From: Scolanthus callimorphus
Taxonomy: Eukaryota; Cnidaria; Anthozoa; Actiniaria; Edwardsiidae
Assembly: GCA_033964015.1 (NCBI GenBank)
Contig: CM066924.1
Coordinates: 186,001-250,000, forward strand
Length of the DNA stretch: 64,000 nt
Direction of reading: 5' to 3'
Translations under genes and position numbers: made by a program
Notes under the pieces: generated by a model
The model's input: the letters and a program-made list of their open reading frames with translations, nothing else
The model's database searches: none
Told to the model about the DNA's origin: nothing
In this document: piece by piece, positions 23,050 through 35,023 of the stretch
Numbering within the stretch: the stretch's first letter is position 1
Layout of the letters: the number at the start of each line of letters is the position of its first letter

Positions 23050-25440
23050 AAGTCCCACAAGGCCCTTCAGACCCCAGCTGTTGATGCCCTGTCAGCACCA
23101 GTGGTGTGTCAGCTCACTACACTCAGTACTGAGACTCCAAGCTCCAAACTGCTTACCAGAGAGTACCACCTCAGCTCTCAAGGCTGCAACTCCAGTGCAA
23201 CAGGGTATTGCCTTCACACACACCAGGTCTCTCACGTGATTGATGTTGTCATGGTGATAGATACAAATACATGTAGTACATGTCAATTAGACTGATAAGA
23301 TTCTGTTATTAAGGGAGCATGCCAACAAATCACTCCATATTCTTCCAACCCACGTGGGATTATTCAACTTTTGAAACAGACATCCTAACTTCCCCCACAA
23401 TTAGGGCTGGAATGTTTATGACTCTGCTTTCATGAAAGCCAATCTGCACACTTCAAGCATATTTAATTTGCATATTAAAAGCACATTAATTGTTACTGTG
23501 CGACTATGTCAGCTGGGCCATTTTGTAAGAAGTAGCCTTTTTAGGCAAAGGATCTTGACTTTCTTGAGATCTCAGACATCAAAATATTCTCTAATGTTCT
23601 CTAAAAATTTTGAAAACTATGAGCATAAATAACTTCAAAACTCTTAATTACTCATTGCCAAACATATTGCAGGTTTATTTTCCTTAAAATTGTTTGAAGC
23701 TTTGAATGACAACCTTTTTATGGGATATTGGCCCGGTTGACGAAGTTGCACAGTAATGTTATTACCTAATTGTTTTTATTTGAACAATAGTTATTAGGAA
23801 GAAAAATATTTACAAAACAAAATGTAGACTAACTGACAGTTTTTTTTACTGCAAAGCGAAAAATATTGTTGAAATTAATTTTTTCATGTTTTTATAGCAA
23901 ATTGTTATTTTATGAGTTCATGGTTTAATTTCATATTTCAAGCAGAGCCAAATGAGTTTATGACAAAATATTCATGTATGATTCCAGAAAACATTTATAT
24001 TCCCCTCTGCAATTTTCAAAATATAAAATTTAGCGTTTGATTTGTGATGGAACAAAATTATATATATTATATTTGCTTGACCCTGCCAACACTCTAGGTC
24101 AATAATTATTCCAATATCCGAATATGAATATTTCATGGAATCATGCAATTCACTTTGCTGCATTGAGATGTTATGCTAATGCAGAGATGCCAACCTTCAA
24201 CCTTCACAATGCAGGAGATAGGTCCTACAAAATGTCTTTGCACTCTGAAATCACTTTACAAGTTACAGTATTTGTATTTCAAGCCTCAAAAGTGTGAATC
24301 TCCTATGAAAAGCAGGAGAGTTGTCATCGCTGCTAACAAGTTATTTAATTATGATAAATACAGTGAGTTAGATACTGACAAAATTTGTGTCCCAACTGGT
24401 TGAACGAATGATGAATGATGATTGAATTCCTGGGTTCTGGAAAAAAGGGAAAATTACAAATATGGAAACGTTACTTAGAAAATTTTACAGCTTTAAAGAA
24501 TTATTTTACATAAACCTCAGTGTTTACAGGGATTTCTGCCACTGAGAAAAAAAACCCCGTATATTTATGATATTTTTACATGGGAAAATATCAGCTAGTC
24601 AGATGTTTTCTCCTGTGGCCAATAAAAGGTGCTTCCCTGGAGCATGGCAGTGTTTCTTGTTTATATAATAAACAGATTAATACATGGGCACTTGGAGATT
24701 TGGTATTTAAAAGTCACTTTTTTAATGTCTGAAAAAGTAGAACAAAAGGCTGATAATCATTTGATATAATAATTAATTCTTAAAATTAATGATATAATCT
24801 TTTATGAATAATTAATGATAATGACAATTATAATTGTATCTTTCTATTTATTTTATTTTTTAAATACAGATTTTAACCTGGAGTCCCCGTTTAACTGTTT
24901 AGCCTTAATTTATTATTAATGAAATTAATTGAACCTTGTGTTTCTAAACAGTTGATCTTAGGTTATTGGTTGTACCTACATTTAAACAGTGTGCAAAATT
25001 TTGATAAATTGCCGACCCACCCATTAAAGTAACCATTTTAGTAGCAGAGCTTCTCATCCGAGCCCGCCAAGGACTTGGATCATATTAGGATGCCTTACAA
25101 TTGTTTCAAAAGTATTTGAATAATTTTTATTGCCCACCGTCCATCCGAATATGTTTGATTTGCTGACATGCTACCTTAATCTGAATGTGATCAGCCATGT
25201 ACTGCATACATTTGTACCTACCATCATGACAACATCAACCATGTGAGACACCTGGTAAGTGTGAATGGCATTACCCTGTTCCACTAGAGCTGTGGCCTTG
25301 GGAGCTGAGGAGATACTGCCTGGTGAGCAGTTAGGAGGTTGAAGCCTCAGTACTGAGTGTAGCGAGCTGACACCTACCGGTTTTGACATCTGGAGCATCA
25401 TTTTCAGCTGGAGTCTCCAGGGCCTTGTGGGACTTTGTTT
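23050..25440. mobile_element. Inverted 240-bp duplication framing 1.9 kb
   Basis: AAAGTCCCACAAGGCCCT...CTCAGTACTGAG (23050-23290) recurs inverted and diverged at 25195-25435. Between them is AT-rich DNA without a gene. Part of a repeat at 24545-24700 (CTTCCCTGGAGCATGG) recurs at 29816-29965. Confidence 0.6.
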
Positions 25441-27261
25441 TCTTTACAATAATATGTACATATACTTACATGCATGTTCCCTAACAACATGAAGAAAAAT
25501 TGTGATTCCAGAAAATAATTCTAACCTTCTGCATAGAAGGGATAGAAGGGAAAACTACGCTGTAGGTGTCAATTTGCCTTTTATTTCCCATGCACCTGTA
25601 TGTCGTTCACTAAAAACTCAAGAATGGTAGGGGGAATGGGGTTGAATTCCAACCCCCTCCATAGAAAGGCCATGAACTTTTTCTGGAATCACATAATATG
25701 TTGATGTTATGTAACAGCAGTTGAGCCAGCATCCTGCCAAATGAAGTACCGTGAGTTGTGTTTTGTGTTTTGCCTGAATGATTGTGGTTTATTTTTTATC
25801 TGCCACCCCCCTCCCCTCACCCTCTACAGAAGAATTTTTCAGAGTGGGTATAGCAAAATGGCTCTTTCCGAGGGGGCCAAACCGAAGGCTCTTCCGTAGG
25901 TTCTTCTGAGGGGTGCAATAATAAAAAGCCTCTTATGTGGGTTTTTCCAAGGCGGTGCAGCCCAAAAAAGGCTCTTCCGTAGGTATTTCTGGGGGAGCAG
26001 AGCAAGAATTTCCAAGGGGTTTACTAAAGAAAATGACCTCTTCTGTAGGGGGTGTGTGGCTAAAAAGAGGAATGGCCCTGAGTTATTATTAATCACCCAA
26101 TGAAATCATTAGCTAATAATCCTTAAGATCTACAGTACTACCAAAACCAAGAATACAACACATACACTACCCATAGTGCACCCCTTTGCCAACATTTTTT
26201 AGACCATTGAAACTTAGAGACTCTAGAAAAAAGCTTATACTTTTGCGACTCTCCCTAACAGACATGAGAAAGACTTATAACAGTATAAATTCTTTGAGTA
26301 ACTCAGTTGCTGACGCACTGAATGACGAAATAAAAACAGCAATGCATTGTGGGTAGGGTGCATAGGCTCTTTGAAGTGTGACAGCAAAATGTTCCAGAAC
26401 AATAGCATTTACTGTAATTAAACAAGATATTGTAAGTGATTGAAAGAACCGCATTTTACCAGTAGTTTGAGTACCACAGAGGAGAAGCTAAACGTAAATG
26501 AAAAACACCAGAATCACTCATGCAAAATGAACTACATGTACCACTGAAAGTCAGCAAAATAAACTTAATGTCAAACTTCAACCTTGGATCAGTATTGGAG
26601 CCTGTAATGGGCAACAAACTACCTTCATCTTCACACTCTCACTTGCTCTCAGACCCCAAATGGACACTCTTGTGTCAGGGGGACTCTCCCTAAGAACATA
26701 CAGGCATGATTGTCAGGAAAAAATTACTTCCAACCTGAAGACAAAGCAAATAGGGTGTGGTCTATAGCAAATTTATCCCTAAGAGTTAGGATATTAGGTT
26801 TGCTAGAAGGCTAGCATACCCTAAGGGATAGCAGGTGACTGGATATTATCTGACACCCTAAAAAATAGCACTTAAGTGAATTTTTATATCCAAGGGATAG
26901 GACAACCATCCCTATATATTTTAGAGGAGTTTCCCCTTGGCTCTTCTGTTTCTTAAGATGACAAGATGCCTGGCTCAGCCACTGAAGGCACAAAACAAAA
27001 AGTTGACAGAAAAATGAAAATGCTCTAGCTTTTTAAGCATGGGATGGAACTCTGAGACTTTTGCAAGTCTGAGACAGCTTCTATGCTTAGTTGATACTGT
27101 GTGTTGGAAGTGGAGGTCTTGTATTATATTGAAAAGAGCAAGCTGTGTTAGAAAGCTAGAGCCTTTTCAAATGTGTAATTCCAGTAGAGATCAGTACCCC
27201 TAAAAAGGGAGGGAATTGGAAATTCCAGGTGGGGTCAATATACATTAGTTTCCATACAATG
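25441..27261. other. Gene-less stretch
   Basis: Holds degenerate copies of GGCTCTTCCGTAGGT at 25860-26050. No exon recognised on either strand. Confidence 0.5.
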
Positions 27262-28845
27262 GTGTGAAGGGCTCACTGTGGTCTGGCTGATGGTGTGAAG
27301 GGCTCACTGTGGTCTGACTGATGGTGTGAAGGGCTGGTCATGGTCTGGCTGATAGTCTGAAGGGCTCGCTGGTCTGGCTGATGGTGTGAAGGGCTGACTG
27401 GCCTGGAAGATGGTGTGATGGGCTCACTGGTCTGGCTGATGGTGTGATGGGCTCACCATGGTCTGGCTGATGGTGTGAAGGGCTCACTGTGGTCTGGCTG
27501 ATGGTGTGAAGGGCTCACTGTGGTCTGGCTGATGGTGTGAAGGGCTGGCTATGGTCTGGCTGATAGTCTGAAAGGCTCGCTGTGGTCTGGCTGATCGTGT
27601 GAAGGGCTCATCGTGGTCTGGCTGATGGTGTGAAGGGCTCACTGTTGTCTGGCTGATGGTGTGAAGGGCTCACTGTGGTCTGGCTGATGGTGTGAAGGGC
27701 TCACTGTGGTCTGGCTGATGGTGTGAAGGGCTCACTGTGGTCTGGCTGATGGTGTGAAGGGCTCACTGTGGTCTGGCTGATGGTGTGAAGGGCTGGCTAT
27801 GGTCTGGCTGATAGTCTGAAAGGCTCGCTGTGGTCTGGCTGATCGTGTGAAGGGCTCATCGTGGTCTGGCTGATGGTGTGAAGGGCTCACTGTTGTCTGG
27901 CTGATGGTGTGAAGGGCTCACTGTGGTCTGGCTGATGGTGTGAAGGGCTCACTGTGGTCTGGCTGATGGTGTGAAGGGCTCACTGTGGTCTGGCTGATGG
28001 TGTGAAGGGCTCACTGTGGTCTGGCTGATGGTGTGAAGGGCTGGCTATGGTCTGGCTGATAGTCTGAAAGGCTCGCTGTGGTCTGGCTGATCGTGTGAAG
28101 GGCTCATCGTGGTCTGGCTGATGGTGTGAAGGGCTCACTGTTGTCTGGCTGATGGTGTGAAGGGCTCACTGTGGTCTGGCTGATGGTGTGAAGGGCTCAC
28201 TGTTGTCTGGCTGATGGTGTGAAGGGCTCATCGTGGTCTGGCTGATGGTGTGAAGGGCTCACTGTTGTCTGGCTGATGGTGTGAAGGGCTCACTGTGGTC
28301 TGGCTGATGGTGTGAAGGGCTCACTGTGGTCTGGCTGATGGTGTGAAGGGCTCACTGTGGTCTGGCTGATGGTGTGAAGGGCTCATCGTGGTCTGGCTGA
28401 TGGTGTGAAGGGCTCACTGGTCTGGCTGATGGTGTGAAGGGCTGGCTATGGTCTGGCTGATAGTTTGAAGGGCTCACCATGGTCTGGCTGATGGTGTGAA
28501 GGGCTCACTGTGGTCTGGCTGATGGTGTGAAGGGCTCACTGTGGTCTGGCTGATGGTGTGAAGGGCTCTCTCTGGTCTGGCTGATGGCATGAAGGACTCA
28601 CTGTGGTCTGGCTGATGGTGTGAAGGGCTCACTGTGGTCTGGCTGATGGTGTGAAGGGCTCACTGTGGTCTGGCTGATGGCATGAAGGACTCACTGTGGT
28701 CTGGCTGATGGTGTGAAGGGCTCTCTGGTCTGGATGATGGCATGAAAGACTCACTGTGGTCTGGCTGATAATCTGAAGGGCTGTCAGTGTGGTCTGGCTG
28801 ATGGTGTGAAGGGCTGGCTGATATTCTGAAGGGCTCACTGTGGTC
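27262..28845. repeat. 31-bp satellite with 8-unit higher-order structure
   Basis: About 50 units of TGATGGTGTGAAGGGCTCAC + TGTGGTCTGGC. The marker GGCTGGCTATGG recurs at 27543, 27791 and 28039, exactly 248 bp (8 x 31) apart. A decayed block continues at 29247-29660. There are no unique spacers, so it is not CRISPR-like. Confidence 0.95.
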
Positions 28846-29246
28846 TGTAAAATAAATAGAACAAATTAAATGTTTGCAACCGACTCCCCAGACTTGCAGC
28901 TCATAAGCTGAATTGCGCTGGGTCCAAATAACACCACTAGCAGTCAAGCACTCAAGAGCACAGACACTAAGGTTGGTCACCACCAGAGGGTTTGTTACAT
29001 CCCCAGTGGTGTCCCCAGTGGTTTTTAAACGTCCCCCACCCTGAAACTGGGTAGAGTAGTAAAGCGAGACAGGACCTCAGTTTATTATCTCATCTGAAAG
29101 TAGTGAAACACATTAGAACAAGGACTTTCAACTCACAATGAACCAGTTTTGACAGAGACCCAGACAGACAGAAAATTTCCTCTGTCCTGACCAGAAGTCT
29201 AACCTGGACCACTGTGGTGAGAGATTCAGCACCGTAATGGTGAGCC

Positions 29247-29660
29247 AAGTGTGTGAAGGGCTCAATGTGGTCTGGCTGATGGTTTGAAGGGCTGGCTTAT
29301 AGTCTGTCTAACAGGCTCACTGTGGTGTGAACGATGGCCTGAAGGGCTCACCGTGGTCTGGCTGTTATGGTGTGAGGGACTCTCTCTGGTCTGGCTGATG
29401 GTTTTGAAGAGCTCACTGTGGTCTGGCTGATGGTTTGAAGGGCTCACTGTGGTCTGGCTGATGGTTTGAAGGGCTGGCTTATAGTCTGTCCAACAGGCTC
29501 ACTGTGGTGTGACCGATGGCCTGAAGGGCTCACCGTGGTCTGGCTGTTATGGTGTGAGGGGCTCTCTCTGGTCTGGCTGATAGTCTGAAGGGCTCACTTT
29601 GGCGGATGGTGCGAGGGCAGTCTCTGGTGTGGGTGATAGTGCGAAGGGCTTACTCCAATC
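29247..29660. repeat. Decayed block of the 31-bp satellite
   Basis: Units with GATGGTTTGAAGGGCTGGCT and indels; includes one larger duplication of about 180 bp starting near 29270 and 29455. Confidence 0.85.
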
Positions 29661-30010
29661 TGTAAGATATTGAACATGTTTAGAGCATGTTCAATAACCA
29701 TTCCTGTTGTGCATTTTTATAGAGTGTAGCACTCTGTAGAAAGCCATTCTATGGGCTTAAAACCAAAGTGTCAAAATCCCGACAAAAAATATGGGAGTTC
29801 CGTCCCCCCCCTAGTATATTTGTGAAAATATAAGCGAAAATATCAGCTAACATATTTTCTTCCTCGTGGCGAATAAAAGGCGCTTCCCTGGAGCATGGTA
29901 GTGTTTCTTGTTTATATAATTAACAGAATAATACACGGACGCTTGGAGATATGGAATTTATCTTCTCGTGTTCACATTTGATATCTCACTCGTTCGCTGT
30001 GCTCACTCCC

Positions 30011-30380
30011 CGGGGGGGGGACTCTAAGGTTAAAATGCTAGGGGTGACCGTCGGTAAACTCGAATTTTGACCCTAAAAAATACCTGGTCGGAAAAAATTT
30101 CCACCCTAAAAAATACCCTCAGTCTGAAAATACCCTAAAAAATACCAACAATTTTGACAGATTAAATTTTATTCTGGCCGTTTATTAAGATACATCAAAT
30201 GTATCCTCTCGACTTTCAAAAACACTACCTTATTTGCGAGAGAACCCCTAAAAAATACCTATTTTTCTTACTATACCGTTTTTTATTTTCGAACCCCTAA
30301 AAAATACCAGACCGCCGATTTCAACCCCTAAAAAATACGACGGTCACCCCTAGCATTCGAATATAGGGAGTCACCCCCCG
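30011..30380. mobile_element. AGGGGTGAC foldback, copy B (empty site)
   Basis: Same family as 18658-19241 in opposite orientation, without the nested MITE. It lies inside older repeat sequence: GATATCTCACTCG on the left and CTCACTCGCTCGATATC on the right. Confidence 0.85.
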
Positions 30381-31485
30381 GGGCTCACTCGCTCGATATC
30401 AAAGATAAATTCCATATCTCCAAGCGTGCATGTATTATTCTCTATTGATTTTTCCTCTCTCATTTTCTCACAGAAAAATAAAATCCCGCCTGATACTCAG
30501 GCTAAAGCCAACTCTAACCTTGAGACAAGGCTCAAAATCTTGAGACTCCCATCTAATGCAGGAGAGTTGACAGCTATGCAATCCTGTTGAGGACTTCAAG
30601 TGTGGATTTATTTTTACTCACTCTGGAATTTTTAATCCTGAAACACGGAATTTTACTCCCTGGAATTCTACGCTCTCCCGCGCGAAAACTTGATATCTTC
30701 ACATGTGAAAATAATACAGCTGCCGTGCCCCATGCTCGATTTAGGTTACTCAAATAAAATTAGAATTTGGTATTTTATTAACGTTCATAAACAGAACATT
30801 TATACATAGCCGCTTGGCGATACGAATTTTATTTCGAGTGTTGAAAATTTATCTCACGACTGAGCGCGGCGAATGAATTTTTAAACTCTCAAAGATAAAA
30901 TTCGTATCTCCGCGCGGCCATGTAAAATCATCTATAAATCTCCCCTTCAATGTAATAGTACGATTTGTTTGGAAAACAAGAAATAACTGTTAGTCTAGTA
31001 TTCAAATAGCGTATGACACAAAATACTATTGTGCTACATGGCCAAAACCTCCACAAAACTGATACGTTATCTGGCACAATATTTAATGATAAAAAAGCAG
31101 CGTTTTCATGGATAATGGTAGGACACATACTTGCCTTAATTACTTCCCAAACTTTGTAGGGAGATAACAGTGTTTCGAGCTGTAATGGCGAGCTGTAGTT
31201 TGTCCTATTCGGCTCAAATAATCGAGCACATGGCAGTCATTTTCTGTTTCACTATCAAGCGGATAATTTGCATTTTAAATTTCGCGCTATTAGTTCTCAG
31301 TCTTGCGCGATTTCGAAGGGTCTGGGGCGGCAGCAGCGTTAGGGTAGAAAACTCGATCCGGAAATAAATATCAAGAAATTGAGAGAAAATAGTACTTATA
31401 AGAAGCTGAGAGTGCAACACTGGATATCCTTATAAGAGCTCTCTGGGGATCTATGATCATCTGTAATCAGACGGGATGACGTGTA

Positions 31486-31913
31486 TGCGCATGCGCAAAA
31501 GTAAAAATGCAAAATAAACTCATTCTCGTGTCGATATAATGCGTATTATTGGATGATGACATGCACTTATGATGATGAATAAGACGTGAAACGGCAACTG
31601 TCAGAAAGTTGTCTGCATTATCGTTAGATAAAGAACAAACAACCTGTCCCACATGGATCTCCAACACACTCTTTAGACCTATAAATACGTTGGTGATGCA
31701 TAATAATTAGTTGATTGTTCACTAACGGTACAAGGGGCGTCCTTATATGGTCTGGTGGCCGGGCGTTCTCTCACCCATAGGTATCTAGCTACTGAGCAAT
31801 TCAACACCAGGATAGCGACTGTCAGGGCCGAAATCTCTGGCGTGGGCGTAAGAACTGTACGGTCGCCATACGACGCTTCAGCTCTTTGTCTGGAAGTATG
31901 GTCCTATTTTTTT
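31486..31913 (+). ncRNA. Candidate Pol III transcription unit, copy 1
   Basis: In order: TGCGCATGCGCA (31486, NRF1-like), PSE-like TGTCCCACATGGATC (31645-31659), TATAAATA (31680), a body with GTGGCCGGGCGTT (31755) and GAAATCTCTGGC, then seven T at 31907. The same order occurs at 50178-50491. PSE plus TATA at constant spacing and an oligo-T end is the layout of snRNA-type Pol III genes. About 60 extra bases between TATA and the body distinguish this copy, so it may be inactive. I do not recognise the RNA; a dispersed SINE is the alternative. Confidence 0.4.
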
Positions 31914-32032
31914 AATTTCTTCTTTTTCCTCAAGTCGACTATATACGCTGGAAACAGCCCAATCGACAATATTAGTCTAACGAAGAAATGCAAATAAATA
32001 TCATCTTTCGTAATTATCAATACCATGGTTGG

Positions 32033-32338
32033 TTACTGCGGTTTTCGTAATTCTGCGAACTCTCGCTAACGATTTCCAACCGTAAAACCGCCTTCTGGCT
32101 TCCGTCAATCAAAGTCCCGAGTCTTTTCGTCGTTACTCTTTGTGTTTTTTGATTGGCCAGCACGTAACGTTGCTGTCGCGACAGGAAGCCATTTTAGCAC
32201 TACTTAGGCGCTGGCCAATCAAAAAGCACAAAGAGTAACGACGAAAAGACTCGGGGCTTTGATTGACGGAAGCCAGAAGGCGGTTTTACGGTTGGAAATC
32301 ATTAGCGAGAGTTCGCAGAATTACAAAAACCGCAGTAA
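32033..32338. mobile_element. 306-bp MITE with TTGG duplication
   Basis: Nearly perfect foldback with ends TTACTGCGGTTTTCGTAATT and its inverse, arms about 130 bp, TTGG on both sides (32029-32032, 32339-32342). Each arm has a CCAATCAAAAA-type box. Confidence 0.88.
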
Positions 32339-34522
32339 TTGGTTACTCGCCTTATCCATCATGGAGATTGGCCGATTTTTCCACGCGCTCTTTACTCCCC
32401 TCCAATTCCATTCGGAACTCCCGCTCAACTGACAAATAGCGTCTTTCAAAATTTTTGCTATCAATAAATCAATTATTTCTGTTGAAATACATATAACAAA
32501 AAAACATACAATACAGCATTTTGTTTTATCTCGACATGATTTCAGTGGGGCACAACTCGGTTTATTTGGTCTAGAACCTGCCAATAAAGAAAAATATTTT
32601 GCGAACCGCACAGGTTTATCGAGTATAGACTCGCATAGTCCCTTGTCCCATTCGCGTGAGGCCAATGGCGTACACAGCCTGCGCCTGGACTTTAATACGA
32701 GTAATGCACGGCAGCACTGCGTTCATGAGCTTGGCCTGTAGATTTGCAAAATCTTGTGTACGCCCGAGGCAGCGCCAGCAACCTTTTAAAATCCTGCCTA
32801 TGCGTCCTTGCTTGCACTGTTGGACGTTGCCTGGTCAACCTTAGCCTCAGTGTGACGCAGCAATTCGGGAACTGTGAAATGGTCTATTCTACGTATGGAT
32901 GCTTATTTGTCAGCTCCTGTCTATTTCAAGAGCGCTAATTAAATACACAGGATTGCATGAGCTTTCAGAAGGATCATGAGAATCTGTGGGCTGCGGCCCG
33001 TAGCGTGTATTTGCCGCGCAGGATATCAAACCTTCCCCAGAATGAGTCATCTACGCGCAGGATATCAAATCTTCCAGGCTGTAGGCTGATTGGGTATCAG
33101 ATGACAATAGTTGAAGAGGAAGTGAAGTCGGACACTTCCATACGAGGGATCGTGTCGGGGTTTCCTTATTTGAACGTTTGTACAATCATTGCCACTCGGT
33201 TTTCAAATGATGTTGCGTTTATTTCTCGAGTAACAAAAACTTGAAGATTCCACAGAGCCGTAGCGCTTACAGTTTTTCCCCAAACAATCCCGATTTTGCA
33301 CCCTGCATATCAAAATTCCCCCAAACATGCGGTAATTTCACATACTGGGCTCTAAATTTTCGGCGTGCTTGGCGCGCAAAAGAATATAATTTGTTTTTTT
33401 GTATGCCGTGCTCCCCCTCCCTCCCCTCCAGGGTGGGTAGCGACTAGAAATTCCTGGGGGATGCGAAGTTTTACGAAAAGAGAACGCGCTTGTAGCTGTC
33501 GAATCGTAAAAGCGCGCAGCGCAAACCAACGAATTCAGGCAATGAATGCACACACAATAAGGTAATGTTGTAAGAAATTCTTGTTTTCACCATATGTACA
33601 AGTTACAACGAAGCTTATAAGATAATTTTTACAAACATAAACTAAATTGTGAAACTTCTAGCGAGAATTCCAACAGTCTTTCCTTACTTGTAAAAATGCT
33701 CACCGAATCTTCGGCTATCAAATATCAATAACAAGATTTCTGTAAAAATTCAATACGCAGAGCTTAGTAATCGAAAGAAGAAGTCGTGTTAATAGAACAT
33801 TGCATAAGAGAATTTGCGTGAAGCACTGAAGTGTCGGGAAAAAAGATGTCGGATAAAAGGCTACATGGGCAAGTCTTGCTTGTCAAATATCGACCCTCTT
33901 ATTTACTACAAACTCATCATGGCTGAATCACGTTGCTACCCCCAAATCATTGATACTTTGAGAACAGGCAGTGGCTGTAGCAGTCCTTCCTTTATCGAAA
34001 TTTTAGTATTGTACGGCAAGACGCGCATCGTAATATTCACGAAAATTCTTGTCCTCGCGAAACGAGCGAACTGTGATGGCCCTTTAACAAGCTCCATTTG
34101 AGGTGCGATTTGTCAGGTGATCTATTAGCGAAGCCATATCGTGCGGAATGGACGGCCGGCGATCAGATGATGATTTCACTTACGGGGACGCACGCGTTTT
34201 GAACATTTAAATTCCACTGCGATGCAGGTGCGATTTGTCCAGATCGTCAAATAAACTGACAAAATAAAATACCGCAGTGCATAATCGCCGGCCGTTCACA
34301 CGGTGCGCAGTGACATCACCGATCGCCTTACAAAATTGCACCGGCTCATAAGGTCTGGTTCACACAAGAATGCAAGCACAAGCGCAAGGGAACACAACGT
34401 ATCGATTCCCTTGTGCTTGCATCTGCGCTTGCGTTCTAGTGTAAACCACATAAGGGAAATGTACTAGTTTGATATCCTTGCGCTTGCGTTCGTGTGCGAA
34501 TCAGCCTTAGAGAGATTTCTGA
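32339..34522. other. Gene-less stretch upstream of the USP3 3' end
   Basis: Contains GCGCAGGATATCAAA twice (33017, 33056) and an inverted relative of 42235-42385 at 33244-33390. At 34349-34509 is a small foldback with GCAAGCGCAAGG ends that recurs at 50716-50800. No exons recognised. Confidence 0.55.
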
Positions 34523-34776
34523 TGCTTACCATTGGTCAAGATAAACCGACTGGTTTGATCGGAGTCAATTAGATTAAAAAATTGGGATGAAATCCTTAGG
34601 AATGGCGCTAACAATCTGCCAATTCGCACTTCGGTTAGTGCCAATGGTACAAACCTTTCCGATTGTCTCTCGAAGCTTGAAACTTGTCCACTCGACCCAA
34701 CCGGAATGACCGAAAACCTGACTGAACCATTGGCACTCAAACCGGAATTACATATTTTTCTTGAACAATGGTAAGC
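34523..34776. mobile_element. 254-bp MITE next to the USP3 stop codon
   Basis: Ends TGCTTACCATTGGTCAAGA / TTCTTGAACAATGGTAAGCA. It lies 110 bp past the USP3 stop on the minus strand, probably in its 3' UTR. Confidence 0.7.
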
Positions 34777-34886
34777 ACCTGTCGTCAAGCTAAGCCAACT
34801 GTAAACAAATGTTTTTTTTTCAAAGGAAGGGCCGACAACAGTCTAGTGAAACTGGGACTGGTTATATCCTAAACACACGTGTTCAT

Positions 34887-35023
34887 TTACAGATTTCTAA
34901 GCTTTTCTATGATGGACATATCGGCGTGCCGTCGGGTGTAAAAGAAAATGTAGCCTTTGCACTTGGCGACCATGTCTTCGTCTATCCTGTTAACTGTACT
35001 GTCATTGAAGTTATACCATAGAC
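34887..35023 (-). CDS. USP3: USP3 exon 16, terminal
   Basis: Acceptor TCTCCAG, stop TAA at 34889-34887. [15 protein letters not shown] carries the third catalytic position; tail [13 protein letters not shown]. Confidence 0.97.

Noticed and set aside
27262..28845. CRISPR-like regular repeats
   Set aside because: Eukaryotic satellite: 31-bp units are contiguous with no unique spacers.
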